A stretch of 16,632 nt of DNA from Jaenimonas drosophilae (taxonomy: Eukaryota; Euglenozoa; Kinetoplastea; Trypanosomatida; Trypanosomatidae), in contig JASAON010001361.1 in assembly GCA_030849065.1 (NCBI GenBank), positions 1-16,632 on the forward strand, written 5' to 3'. Position 1 is the stretch's first letter. The number at the start of each line of letters is the position of its first letter. Both the position numbers and the translations under genes were made by a program. Positions 7,166-15,340 of this stretch are shown piece after piece. The notes under the pieces were generated by a model. That model was not told the DNA's origin. It searched no databases and was given only the letters and a program-made list of their open reading frames with translations.

Positions 7166-8548
7166 CTAACGTCGCTTGGGAGGGAAGACCTCATCCACCA
7201 CAATTTCATAGTTGTCAATGCGGTCGAAGCGCTGCGTTTGCTGCGCCTCCACCTGTGCGGCACGCTCCGCTTCCCGCTTCGCCCGCTCCGCTGAGGAGGC
7301 GAAGAAGCGCTCGTAGAAGGAGGGTCCACGGATATCGGAAATGATCTGTGTCTTGGCCGCCTGTGGTGGGTCGGGGAAGCCAAAGTACTCCCGGAAGGGC
7401 TGCCAGCGCAGCAGCAGGGGCTGCAACAGACCCGCCGTGGAGAGGCCAATCCAATAGGCGAACATGGCCGAAGGTTGTGAGGCGAAGAAATACACTCCCA
7501 CGACGGAGCTCGCACGGACTGCCCAGCGAATATACATGCCGCTTGCACTACGCCCACCCTTCTGCATGCGTTGGTTGAGCTCGAAGTTAAGCAGGAACAT
7601 TCCTGCGCAGATGGCGGGTAAGGCGTAGGTTGGGTCGGGCATCGTGAGGTCTCTCACCCAGAGGAAGGGTGCCATTTCCAGGTCGGTCTCGTACATGGCA
7701 AGCCGACGAATAGACAGGAAGGCCGACATGGTGATGGGTGCCGTCATCATGGTGAGGAAGCTCTTCCACTGCGAGCAGCCGTTCTTCTTGCAGAGGGCGT
7801 ACTTCATGCGGTTGTAGCCGTCCTTGATGACACGTTTCTCTGCCGTTGACAGGGTGCGGTCGTTCTTTGCCTTGTTCTGGTTCGTCGTGATTTCTGAAAT
7901 CTGGGGAGAAATGAGGTTCATGCGGAGCGTGTTGCGGTGGCTGTAGAGGGAGGGTAGCAGGGTCAGCAGACGCATGCCAATGCCATAAATGAAGAAGACG
8001 GTGCCCCAGCCACTGAAGTCGTAGCCGAGGAGGCCATTGTGCCGAATGCTCCGCATAATCTCCATCTGCTTCTCCACGGGCTGCATGAAGCTCACCACCC
8101 AATCCCACATATCCTCCAGGTGCTCAAAGGTACTCTTGTCTGGTCGGATGTAGTCATCCACCTCCTCGGGCTGATTGGCGAAGATCTCGGGCAGCTCCTC
8201 CTCCACAGCGGTAGTGCTACGGCCAACATCCCCGCGGCCCCACTTGAGAGGGTTCCAGCTCAGCCAGCGCCGCTGTGCGTTGTGAGAGGTGATGAGAGGA
8301 CGACGCATGGCCACCGCGCCACTTCCTGCGACGTGGAGCCGACGCCACGCACCTCCTTCTCCGCAGCTGCCGCTCGAGGCAACGTTGAGGTGGCTCACCC
8401 ACGAGGTTGATGAAAGGGAAGAACTACTGACCCCTGCCGCCGCGGCGTGCATCCACCGACGTGGGGGCGCCGACAACATCAACGAGGTTGGCCTACTTCC
8501 TCCACGTCGAAGGGCGGCCGTTCGCATCAACGGAGTTATCTGCAACAT
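7166..8548 (-). CDS. OXA1: Mitochondrial Oxa1/YidC/Alb3-type membrane protein insertase
   Basis: 460 residues from ATG at 8548 to TAG at 7168-7166. An internal ATG seven codons later (8527) is an alternative start. The first roughly 100 residues are rich in Arg, Ser and Ala with almost no acidic residues, as in a mitochondrial presequence. The insertase core runs from about 170 to 390. TM1 GWGTVFFIYGIGMRLLTLLP carries a central Arg (R193), the family's hydrophilic-groove position. A charged coiled hairpin follows (about 205-250). Later membrane segments lie near 261-280, 304-321, 340-357 and 361-381. The tail (415-440, ERAKREAERAAQVEAQQ) is a charged helix like the ribosome-binding C-terminal tail of Oxa1. 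The known role is insertion of mitochondrially encoded respiratory-chain subunits into the inner membrane. Divergence is considerable, so a Cox18-like paralogue is possible. Confidence 0.8.
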   Translation of the reverse strand: MLQITPLMRTAALRRGGSRPTSLMLSAPPRRWMHAAAAGVSSSSLSSTSWVSHLNVASSGSCGEGGAWRRLHVAGSGAVAMRRPLITSHNAQRRWLSWNPLKWGRGDVGRSTTAVEEELPEIFANQPEEVDDYIRPDKSTFEHLEDMWDWVVSFMQPVEKQMEIMRSIRHNGLLGYDFSGWGTVFFIYGIGMRLLTLLPSLYSHRNTLRMNLISPQISEITTNQNKAKNDRTLSTAEKRVIKDGYNRMKYALCKKNGCSQWKSFLTMMTAPITMSAFLSIRRLAMYETDLEMAPFLWVRDLTMPDPTYALPAICAGMFLLNFELNQRMQKGGRSASGMYIRWAVRASSVVGVYFFASQPSAMFAYWIGLSTAGLLQPLLLRWQPFREYFGFPDPPQAAKTQIISDIRGPSFYERFFASSAERAKREAERAAQVEAQQTQRFDRIDNYEIVVDEVFPPKRR

Positions 8549-9124
8549 GTGTGTGTGTGCGTGCGTGTGTGTGCGTTCTAAAAAGGAGATCTCGACACTC
8601 ACTCACTGCTGAATCCATGATAGAACAGCAAACAACGAGACATGAAGAGAAAGAAGAAAATGATGATGACGTTGTCATGGACAAGGCAGGAGGTGTGTGG
8701 GTGCCGCCTGCCGCAGAACTGACAGACTGCTTGCGCAGAGGCGTAGTCAGTGCTGCGGCACGCACAAATGTGTGGGAAGACTTCAGAGAGAAGATGAGAG
8801 AGGCTGTCGCTCTCCTCAGACTTAGATTAGTTGCTGCCGAAGTTATATCTCCCATCAACCCCCACCCCTCATTCTGTGTGTGTGTGTGTTGTAGGAATGG
8901 TGCAGTACGGGATGGGGTGGGGAGAGAGAAAAAGAAAACACACGCACACACGCACACAGACACTCCTGCTGTGCGGGTGTGTCATCCTCAACCGCGTCCT
9001 TGTGCGTGGCTGGAGTTAAGCGTTGTCCAAGTAGCAGCGGTGTGCGTGCGTGCGCATGGGTGAAAAATGGGCGTTGCTCCTTCGTCGCCCCTCTCACCCA
9101 GCACCCTCACACACACGGTACACC
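8549..9124 (-). other. Intergenic, Oxa1 5' flank and eRF3 3' flank
   Basis: About 575 bases without a supported gene. It contains GT/CA runs (8549-8574, 8877-8890, 8938-8960) and the Oxa1 acceptor elements. Open frames here on either strand are short and dominated by the dinucleotide runs. Confidence 0.6.
8606..8660 (-). promoter_or_regulatory. Predicted trans-splice acceptor for the Oxa1-type gene (tandem CAGCAG)
   Basis: Minus-strand TTTTCTTCTTTCTCTTC (8660-8644) is followed by no AG until TTCAGCAG, with AGs at 8610-8609 and 8607-8606. The nearest upstream ATG (8618-8616) lies six nucleotides before this AG and would be removed by splicing. A second, closer tract CTCCTTTTTAG ends at 8579-8578. 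The 5' UTR would be 60, 57 or 29 nt and contains a CA run. Confidence 0.55.
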
Positions 9125-11212
9125 TTACTTTCCTTCTGCGAGGGAGTCGTGCGTGGATTCGTAGAGCCGTGAGACGAGGCCAATGGCGATGGTCTTGCCA
9201 TCATCACGCAACATGAAGCGGCCCATCTTGTCAAAGGTCTTGTGGGTCTCGCACACAATGGGGCGGTCGAGCTCCAGGCGCACCATGACGACATCACCAG
9301 CCTTGGCACAGGCGGGGTTCTTCTCAATCACCTCTCCCGTCTTCTTGTCAAGCTTGGCGAGCAGCTTGTGCAGGCTGGCCTCCTCCTGCGCGGCGTGGGC
9401 GTGGATCATGAAGTGTGAGCCGGCGCACAAGATGTTCTTCACGTCGAGAATGACGACGCGGGCCTGGATGAATTCCACGGCACGCATGGAGGTGGGCACC
9501 GAGGTGGCCACGTAGCCTGCGTGGATGTCCGACTCCTCAATACCACGGACGCGGATGTGTACGTTGTCACCGGGGTAGCACTTCTCAAACTCGGTTGACT
9601 CAATGGAGATGCCCTCGACGAGTGCCTCCTGCTTGGCCGGGAGAATCTGCAGCTTCTCACCCACAGCGATGGACCCGCTCTCCACCTTGCCGTAAATGAA
9701 GGTCTTGCCATCATCCTTGTAGGCACCCACAACGGGGATGCAGAGCACGTCGTTCTCGCTCTTGCTTTCTGGGATGACGAGGTTATCAATGACCTCCATC
9801 ATGGTCTGGCCACGGTACCACGGGCAGACGCTCTCCTCCGTTGACTTGATGAGGTTCTCTCCGGTGAGGCCCGCCACAGGGATGAAGATGAGGTTCTTCA
9901 GCTTCTCATCGTAGCCGTTCTGGCGAAGGAAGGGCTTCAGCTTCGTTACAATCTCATCAAAGCGCTCCTTGCTCCACTCCATATCGTCCATCTTGTTAAC
10001 AACACAAATCATCTGCTTCACACCGCAGGTGCGCACGAGCATGGCGTGCTCGCGCGTCTGTCCACCCTTCTCAAAGCCCGTCTCGAACTCACCGGTGCGG
10101 CTGGAAATGACGAGCACACAGACATCGGCCTGGGTTGCTCCGCCAATCATGGACGGCACGAAGGCCTTGTGGCCTGGCGCATCCAGGACGGTAATGCGTC
10201 GCTTCTCCGTCTCAAAGTAGGCGGCGCCCGTCTCTCGAGTGATGCCCTTCGCCCGCTCCTCCTCCGACACATCCATAACGTAGGCGTACTCCCATCCTTC
10301 ACGGTGGTGGGTCTGGGCGGCCTGGCGGAGCTTATCCATCTCGCGCTGATCCACCAAGCCCTTCTCCATGAGGAGGTGGCCAGAGATGGTCGACTTGCCG
10401 GCATCCACGTGGCCGCAGAAGACGACGCTGAAGTGGGGGCGGGGGTCGCGGACGTACTGCTTCTTGCTCTGCTCGCGCTGCTTGGCAATCTCCTGACGAA
10501 CAGCCTCACGGAGCTCCTCGGGGGTCATCTTAGAGCGGTTTTTCAGATCCGTGCTCGAGCCACCCGTGGTGTCGGTGGGGGAGGCAACCTTGGGTGAGGT
10601 CGCACCTTCCGCGGCAGGCGTCTTCTTCGTTGGCTCCTCTGACTTGGGGGAGGAGGGAGAGGTGGCTTCCTTATCCTGTTGCTGCTTTGCTACCTCTGCC
10701 TCGGCGGCTGCCGCCTTGGCCGCCTCCTCCTCCTGGCGCTTCTTGCCAAGAACGAGGAGACCGCCCTTCTTTGGCGTGGGCATCGGCGGGATGGCGGAGT
10801 TGGCACCGCCCGCACCACCACCGAGAGAAAGCTTGTTGGCGTCGGAGTAGGTCGACTTCACCGGTGCCGCGGCAGGCTTCTTCTCCTGAGGAGCTACCTG
10901 CCGTTGCTGCTGGGGAACATAGCTGCTAGCCTGGGTGTTGAAGCCACCACCCCCACCCCCTTGCTGAGGGTAGAAGCCCCCCTGTTGCGGATATCCTCCT
11001 TGCTGAGGAGGGTAGTAGCCGCCTTGTTGTGGGTAGTAACCACCCTGCTGCTGCGGGTAGTAGTCTCCCTGCTGCTGGTAGCCACCCTGCTGGGGGTAGT
11101 AGCCGCCCTGCTGGGGGTAGTAGCCCCCTTGTTGCTGTTGCTGTTGCTGCCAGTTACCTCCTCCCTGCTGCTGCTGCTGCGGGTAGTTCCCTTGTGGTTG
11201 TTGCCAGGACAT
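9125..11212 (-). CDS. eRF3: Translation termination factor eRF3 GTPase with prion-like N-terminal repeats
   Basis: 695 residues from ATG at 11212 to TAA at 9127-9125. Residues 261-695 are a complete eRF3 core. G1 is GHVDAGKS (267-274), G2 Thr is in AKGITRETG (T325), G3 is DAPGH (344-348) and G4 is NKMD (406-409). GEFETGFEKGGQTREHAML and CPWY are eRF3 hallmarks. Domains 2 and 3 end with MGRFMLRDDGKTIAIG, which separates it from EF-1alpha and fits eRF3 better than HBS1. With eRF1 it catalyses GTP-dependent peptide release at stop codons. The N-terminus differs: residues 1-27 are Q/G/W/N-rich, 28-84 hold about eight QGGYYPQ-like repeats, then a GGGGGG run. A charged, Ala/Glu/Lys-rich middle region (about 105-260) follows. 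This order (repeats, charged linker, GTPase) parallels the N, M and C regions of yeast Sup35. Confidence 0.95.
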   Translation of the reverse strand: MSWQQPQGNYPQQQQQGGGNWQQQQQQQGGYYPQQGGYYPQQGGYQQQGDYYPQQQGGYYPQQGGYYPPQQGGYPQQGGFYPQQGGGGGGFNTQASSYVPQQQRQVAPQEKKPAAAPVKSTYSDANKLSLGGGAGGANSAIPPMPTPKKGGLLVLGKKRQEEEAAKAAAAEAEVAKQQQDKEATSPSSPKSEEPTKKTPAAEGATSPKVASPTDTTGGSSTDLKNRSKMTPEELREAVRQEIAKQREQSKKQYVRDPRPHFSVVFCGHVDAGKSTISGHLLMEKGLVDQREMDKLRQAAQTHHREGWEYAYVMDVSEEERAKGITRETGAAYFETEKRRITVLDAPGHKAFVPSMIGGATQADVCVLVISSRTGEFETGFEKGGQTREHAMLVRTCGVKQMICVVNKMDDMEWSKERFDEIVTKLKPFLRQNGYDEKLKNLIFIPVAGLTGENLIKSTEESVCPWYRGQTMMEVIDNLVIPESKSENDVLCIPVVGAYKDDGKTFIYGKVESGSIAVGEKLQILPAKQEALVEGISIESTEFEKCYPGDNVHIRVRGIEESDIHAGYVATSVPTSMRAVEFIQARVVILDVKNILCAGSHFMIHAHAAQEEASLHKLLAKLDKKTGEVIEKNPACAKAGDVVMVRLELDRPIVCETHKTFDKMGRFMLRDDGKTIAIGLVSRLYESTHDSLAEGK
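10943..11131 (-). repeat. Tandem QGGYYPQ-like repeats in the eRF3 N-terminus
   Basis: Encodes residues 28-90. Units read QGGYYPQ, QGGYYPQ, QGGYQQ, QGDYYPQ, QQGGYYPQ, QGGYYPP, QQGGYPQ and QGGFYPQ, then a glycine run. At DNA level the unit is about 21 bp (on the plus strand, a GGGTAGTA core with CTGCTG or TTGTTG). Codon choice varies between copies, so the array is not a recent perfect duplication. Confidence 0.9.
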
Positions 11213-11640
11213 GTTGACGTGTCGTTGTTGTTGATTGATGTGTGTGGGTTGGTAGACAGGCAGGTACTAGCTGGAGTGCGTGCGTGCGTGTGGGTACGAA
11301 GTCGGCGTTGAAGGTTCAACTGAATACCTAACATCCAGAAGACGAAGGGGGAAAAGGAGTAGGGAAGTGAGAGTTGTATAGTGTGTACGTAAGAAGGAGA
11401 GTAGGAGTGAGTACGCTGACTCAAGTGCTCTTCTCTCTCAGATGTTGGTGTGTGTGTGTGTGTGTACCTGCGTAGGGCCCATCTACCCCTCCTTCCCACA
11501 CTCCATCATCATCACAGTGGAGGGTGACGGTAGTAGGGAGGACTAAGATGGATGTGGCGTCTCACGAAGGTAGGGCAAATAGGAGATCTTCATCCGACTG
11601 GTTCTAACTACAACCACAGAAAATGTTTTGATGCAGGCGC
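11213..11640 (-). other. Intergenic, eRF3 5' flank and Sec31 3' flank
   Basis: No gene seen. It holds the eRF3 acceptor, a GT run at 11448-11465 and short GTGC repeats near 11276-11290. The right part (about 11480-11640) is presumably Sec31 3' UTR. Confidence 0.6.
11328..11375 (-). promoter_or_regulatory. Predicted trans-splice acceptor for eRF3
   Basis: Minus-strand CTCTCACTTCCCTACTCC then TTTTCCCCCTTCGTCTTCTGG (about 11375-11335) is followed by GATGTTAG with AG at 11329-11328, giving a 115-nt ATG-free 5' UTR. The nearest upstream ATG (11334-11332) is three nucleotides before the acceptor and would be spliced away. A second AG (TTCAG) follows at about 11321-11320. Confidence 0.65.
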
Positions 11641-14600
11641 TCAACGGTGTGTGGGCGGCAGCATCGACCGACCAGGAGGAGGGCCTCCAGCCAGCAAGCC
11701 CGCACGCTGCGGCATACTGGGTGGAGCCATCATTGGCGGAGGACGAGTAGCCTGAGGCATCGCCTGCGCAGTCATCGGGGCACCGTTGGGCATGGGTGCG
11801 GTCTGGTGCATCATAGGAGGGGGTTGCTGCATCATGGGCGTAGGCTGTTGCATCATGGGAGCGGGCTGTTGCATCATTGGCGTAGGCTGTTGCATCATGG
11901 GAGGGGGCTGCTGCATCATTGGCGTAGGCTGCTGCATCATGGGAGGGGGCTGCTGCATCATAGCGGGCTGTTGCATCATGGGAGCGGGTTGCTGCATCAT
12001 TGGCGCAGGCTGCTGCATCACCGGCTGGCCTGGCATTGGACGGCCCAATGATGTGGAGGTGGGGGGCATCGGCATAGAGGGAGGGCGACTCGCCCCCAGC
12101 GCGCCGGTTGGCGGCGGAGGAGCGGCGGCTGTGCCGAGAGATGCCGCTCGTGGTGGTGGCGCCCCGGATGATGGTGTACGCATCGATGAGTAGGCTGACA
12201 CGGGGTTGGGCATGAGCCGCGGGTAAGCTGCCGCTGCGCCGTTAGGCGTTGGCGCTGCTGGTGCGGGGCTGTGGATGCCTCCCGGAACGTGGCCGGCCAT
12301 GGGCGGTGGTGGTGCCATCGCCTGAGGCTGTGCGGCGGGGTACGCAGCTGCACCGTAGTCGGGCTGCTGCGGACGTGGGGAGGGGTAAGGGGGCTGGCCT
12401 GGGTTCGCGTGGAAGGTTCGCTGTGGTGGTTGCTGTTGTTGGTACTGCTGCTGCTGATATTGCTGTTGCTGTTGCTGGCGCTGGAGTTGTTGCTGCTGCT
12501 GCTGTTGGGCAAGAAGCATCTGCTGCTGCTGTTGCTGGGCGAGGAGCTGTTGCTGGTGCTGTTGTTGGGCAAGCAGTTGTTGCTGCTGCTGCTGTTGGGC
12601 GAGAAGCTGTTGCTGCTCCATCTCCCGACGCTGCTTCTCCGCCAGGAACTGTGCGCAGGCCTCACTGGGCTGATCAGTGATGTGCGCCGCCTGGTAGGCT
12701 GGGCTGACGGGGCCTTGCTGGGGTACCTCGAAGCGCAGGCGGTCCAGGAGGCTCGTGGCCTCCACCGAGCCAATGCTCGCCGCACGCTGCAGGTAGCCAA
12801 TGGCCTCCTGCGCCCGCCCATCGGCGAGGAGCTCCGCACCACACGCGGTCAAGCAGTCGGCGACGAAGGGGCTCGTCGTTGCACGTTCCGCAGTGACCTC
12901 CAACACGGTGATCTCACGGGCAACCTCCCAGTGGGGAAGTTGCTGCTCCTTAAGCAGCTCCGCCACCCCATCCACATTGCGCCCACACACGTAGCACACG
13001 TAGGCCCCTTCGTAGTTGCCCTTGGCACGCAGCGCATCACCAAGGCTGGAACATGCTTCAGGGAAGCCCTCAGCCACAAAGGCAGTGATGGCGGAGAGGC
13101 CCTCTCGCCATGGGGTCTGGTCCGAGTTCAGGAGGAGGCTGTAGTCGCCCGATGCCACAGCACCGGCGAGGAGCACGTGGCGCCGCTCACGGTGTTTTTC
13201 CTTCACGTGTTGGACGTAGCGGCGGTGTACCGTGGCGAGTAGGTCGCCCCCACGGAGGAAGGCCAGGGCGAAGGCGTCGTCGAAGCGTTCCTGCTCCATG
13301 CAGAGGTCCATCGCCTCCTCAATCCTCCCCGCACTCACCTCCTCCGCCACGATATCCTCAAAGGAGAGTCGCGAGGCCGGCGTGAAGTCGTCGAAGGGGT
13401 CGCCCGACTCATCGACGGCGGCACCGTTGGCGGAGTCAAGCTTGCGCAGGTGGGCGATGATGGGCTGGCGGGATTCACGGGAGGAGGCCACCGCGGCCAA
13501 CATGTCGTAGCCGCGGGAGCTGAGCCATTGGACGCGCTCAGGTGAGCCGGGGGCGCTTTGGGCGAGCTCCTCCGACTGCCGCTCCATGGCCATCACCTCA
13601 GTGGAGCGTGGGCCGGCTGGGAGGGCGGTGAGGGCGATGGTGGTGGTGGTGCCGGGCATCAGGGATGCCACACAGTGGCTGAGGCTGATGCTGGCGCGGC
13701 ATGGTGCCTCATCCAGACGCAGGGTAGTGCTGGACGATCCACGCGTGGAAACGATGGAGAGGGAGGGCTCGGCGGTGATCACCGCCACGATGGACGGCAT
13801 CGCAGGGCACCAACGGATGGCGTGCATGGCAACCCCGGCCTCCGCGTAGAGCTCTCCTGCTGCCTTGTACTCCTTCGCATCCCATCGGAGCGCCTTGCCA
13901 TCCTCCCCGCAGGAGGTGAGGAGGCTCGGGTCCTCCAAGCACCACGATACCGATTGCACCGCACCCGCGTGGCCAGACATCTCCAACAGGGGCTTGATGC
14001 CATTCTTGATGCTCCACAGCTGCAGCACGGGGTGCTCCGCACCAAGGCCAATCACCAAATCCGTGGCGGCGTTGGGGTTCCACGCCATGCACTGTGGCAT
14101 GGCACCCTTCGACGCCCGCCGCACCTCGAGGGTCGCAATGAGGTTGAGCTTCTTGAGGTTCCACACCTGGACGACCCCGTCCGTGGTTGCTGTGGCCACA
14201 ATGTAGTTGTACTTGGGGTGCCACTGAAGATCCACGATGGGAGCCACCGACTTGGCCAGCTCTACAGCGCTGATTTGCGACACAATGTGCGGTGCGCAGG
14301 GCATCTGCTTGCGGTCTTGGAGGGCCCACACATGCCAGCGACCGTCCTCCCCTCCGGTGGCGAGGAAGTGGGGCTGAGACGGGTTGAATTGGCAGCACTG
14401 CACCGCCACACCCGAGGCGTGGGTGGCCATCCACAGCGGCTCCACGGATTGGTGTGGGGAGCTGTGAAGAAGGGCGTGGGCTGAGTAGATGGCGAAGTTG
14501 CCGTTCACGAGGCCAACAGCGACGATGCCCTCGGGTGAGCCTCGGGGATCTCCCGCGTAAGGCGACCAATCGACGCAGCATGGGAGGTCGGGCAAGACTG

Positions 14601-14781
14601 CCACAGCCCCGACAAGGGGCATCTCCACCTCATCCGTCCGCTTCACATCCACAACGCAGAGGGAGAGCGTCGAGCGCTGCGCCTCATCCACCTTCGCCAC
14701 AGCAACCATGGGCGGAGTGGTCAGCTGGCTTGGTGACCAGGCAAAGGCCTGACAGTGCACGGCATTCTTCTTGAGGAGCAT
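11641..14781 (-). CDS. SEC31: COPII outer-coat protein Sec31
   Basis: 1,046 residues from ATG at 14781 to TGA at 11643-11641. The frame is open further upstream only through non-ATG codons. Residues 1 to about 345 form a WD40 propeller: FAWSPSQ, CVDWSPY, QFNPSQPHFLATGGEDGRWHVW, LQWHPKYNYIVATATTDGVV, HAGAVQSVSWCLEDPSLLTS and IRWCP are Sec31 repeat signatures. Residues about 430-700 are the alpha-solenoid, with GRIEEAMDLCMEQERFDDAF and RYVQHVKEKH as in Sec31 family members. With Sec13 it builds the outer cage of COPII vesicles at ER exit sites (known for the family). The remainder is low complexity: polyQ with LLAQQQ units (723-784), Pro/Gln/Ala-rich sequence, then eleven MMQQPxP units (922-996). 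I see no helical C-terminal domain after the repeats; the chain ends in a Pro-rich tail. Confidence 0.9.
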   Translation of the reverse strand: MLLKKNAVHCQAFAWSPSQLTTPPMVAVAKVDEAQRSTLSLCVVDVKRTDEVEMPLVGAVAVLPDLPCCVDWSPYAGDPRGSPEGIVAVGLVNGNFAIYSAHALLHSSPHQSVEPLWMATHASGVAVQCCQFNPSQPHFLATGGEDGRWHVWALQDRKQMPCAPHIVSQISAVELAKSVAPIVDLQWHPKYNYIVATATTDGVVQVWNLKKLNLIATLEVRRASKGAMPQCMAWNPNAATDLVIGLGAEHPVLQLWSIKNGIKPLLEMSGHAGAVQSVSWCLEDPSLLTSCGEDGKALRWDAKEYKAAGELYAEAGVAMHAIRWCPAMPSIVAVITAEPSLSIVSTRGSSSTTLRLDEAPCRASISLSHCVASLMPGTTTTIALTALPAGPRSTEVMAMERQSEELAQSAPGSPERVQWLSSRGYDMLAAVASSRESRQPIIAHLRKLDSANGAAVDESGDPFDDFTPASRLSFEDIVAEEVSAGRIEEAMDLCMEQERFDDAFALAFLRGGDLLATVHRRYVQHVKEKHRERRHVLLAGAVASGDYSLLLNSDQTPWREGLSAITAFVAEGFPEACSSLGDALRAKGNYEGAYVCYVCGRNVDGVAELLKEQQLPHWEVAREITVLEVTAERATTSPFVADCLTACGAELLADGRAQEAIGYLQRAASIGSVEATSLLDRLRFEVPQQGPVSPAYQAAHITDQPSEACAQFLAEKQRREMEQQQLLAQQQQQQQLLAQQQHQQQLLAQQQQQQMLLAQQQQQQQLQRQQQQQQYQQQQYQQQQPPQRTFHANPGQPPYPSPRPQQPDYGAAAYPAAQPQAMAPPPPMAGHVPGGIHSPAPAAPTPNGAAAAYPRLMPNPVSAYSSMRTPSSGAPPPRAASLGTAAAPPPPTGALGASRPPSMPMPPTSTSLGRPMPGQPVMQQPAPMMQQPAPMMQQPAMMQQPPPMMQQPTPMMQQPPPMMQQPTPMMQQPAPMMQQPTPMMQQPPPMMHQTAPMPNGAPMTAQAMPQATRPPPMMAPPSMPQRAGLLAGGPPPGRSMLPPTHR
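11794..12018 (-). repeat. 21-bp tandem repeat encoding MMQQPxP in Sec31
   Basis: About eleven units encode MMQQPAP, MMQQPTP or MMQQPPP (residues about 922-996); one unit lacks a codon and the last reads MMHQTAP. On the plus strand the unit is close to GGCTGTTGCATCATGGGAGCG. The units are highly alike at DNA level, which suggests recent expansion. Confidence 0.93.
12430..12615 (-). repeat. PolyQ block with LLAQQQ units in Sec31
   Basis: Encodes about residues 723-784. Four LLAQQQ-type units, each followed by three to five further Q or H residues, then LQRQQQQQQ and YQQQQ units. Both CAG and CAA codons are used (plus-strand CTG and TTG interruptions), so it is a mixed rather than a pure trinucleotide repeat. 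Confidence 0.92.
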
Positions 14782-14834
14782 CCTGAGCCAACGCACTTCA
14801 ACGCGTGCGCTGAATGTTGTTGTTGTTGTTGTTG

Positions 14835-14851
14835 CTCGGAGTGGGAAAGGT
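14835..14851 (-). promoter_or_regulatory. Predicted trans-splice acceptor for Sec31
   Basis: Minus-strand CCTTTCCCACTCCG is followed by AG at 14836-14835. The 53-nt 5' UTR begins with a CAA-triplet run (14834-14815) and has no ATG. The ATG-free stretch continues to 15048, so a more distal acceptor is possible. Confidence 0.5.
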
Positions 14852-15157
14852 GATGAGCAAGTGTGCCGTTATGTGCAAGGATCGTATGAATAATCAATCA
14901 AAAGAGAGATGTCGAAGCACGGACTCGGGATTCGTCGTCGCTCCGGTGGCCGAAGAGTATGTTGGCTGAGCACTCGAAGTGACAAGACCCACGCACAGGA
15001 AAAAAAAAAGCAAGAAAAAAACAGCCGCAACTTTGAATGATCTACTTCCATTGTGTGGAAGGTGATGAAGAAAAAATAAAACAAAAGAGTAGAATTGGGG
15101 GATGGTACACTAGGCAAGATGCAGAGAGGGGGAGCTCCACGTGCGTGGTGAGTTGCT

Positions 15158-15183
15158 ACACACACACACACACACACACACAC
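15158..15183. repeat. AC dinucleotide repeat, 13 units
   Basis: Uninterrupted (AC)13 in the presumed 3' flank of eL28; GT on the transcribed strand. It is the longest pure dinucleotide run I found in the window and is likely length-variable. Confidence 0.9.
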
Positions 15184-15340
15184 GCAGAGCGGCAGGTTGA
15201 GGGTCCTCCAGCGGACCACTCATCTGCTGCCACTCAAAGGTAACAAGTTGTTGTTGTTTTATGAATGTCTGAAAGTCAGAAATGATTCGTCCATCACCTC
15301 AACCATGTACTACTAGTGCGAGTGCCACATGGAACTACAT

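Larger units (their letters stand above)
14782..15340 (-). other. Intergenic, Sec31 5' flank and eL28 3' flank
   Basis: About 560 bases with no gene seen. It contains the Sec31 acceptor, A-runs near 15001-15031 and a CA run at 15158-15183. The 267 bases next to Sec31 lack ATG on the transcribed strand. Confidence 0.6.

Noticed and set aside
8549..8602. 18-residue extension with Thr-His repeats on the Oxa1-type protein
   Set aside because: It starts at GTG and translates a CA dinucleotide run; the first ATG is at 8548.
11647..12193. Plus-strand open frames with repeating CCIMG or LLHHG units
   Set aside because: They are the reverse-complement readings of the Sec31 MMQQPxP repeat array, not a separate cysteine- or histidine-rich protein.
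12271..13242. Plus-strand leucine-rich open frame of 323 codons
   Set aside because: The leucine runs are the antisense of Sec31 polyQ codons (CTG/TTG opposite CAG/CAA).
13558..14484. 308-codon plus-strand open frame opposite the Sec31 propeller
   Set aside because: Antisense to conserved WD40 coding sequence; no domain and composition typical of a shadow frame.
14960..14990. TTCGA on the minus strand resembling a tRNA T-loop
   Set aside because: The flanking bases do not form a T-stem, and no A box or acceptor stem is present upstream.
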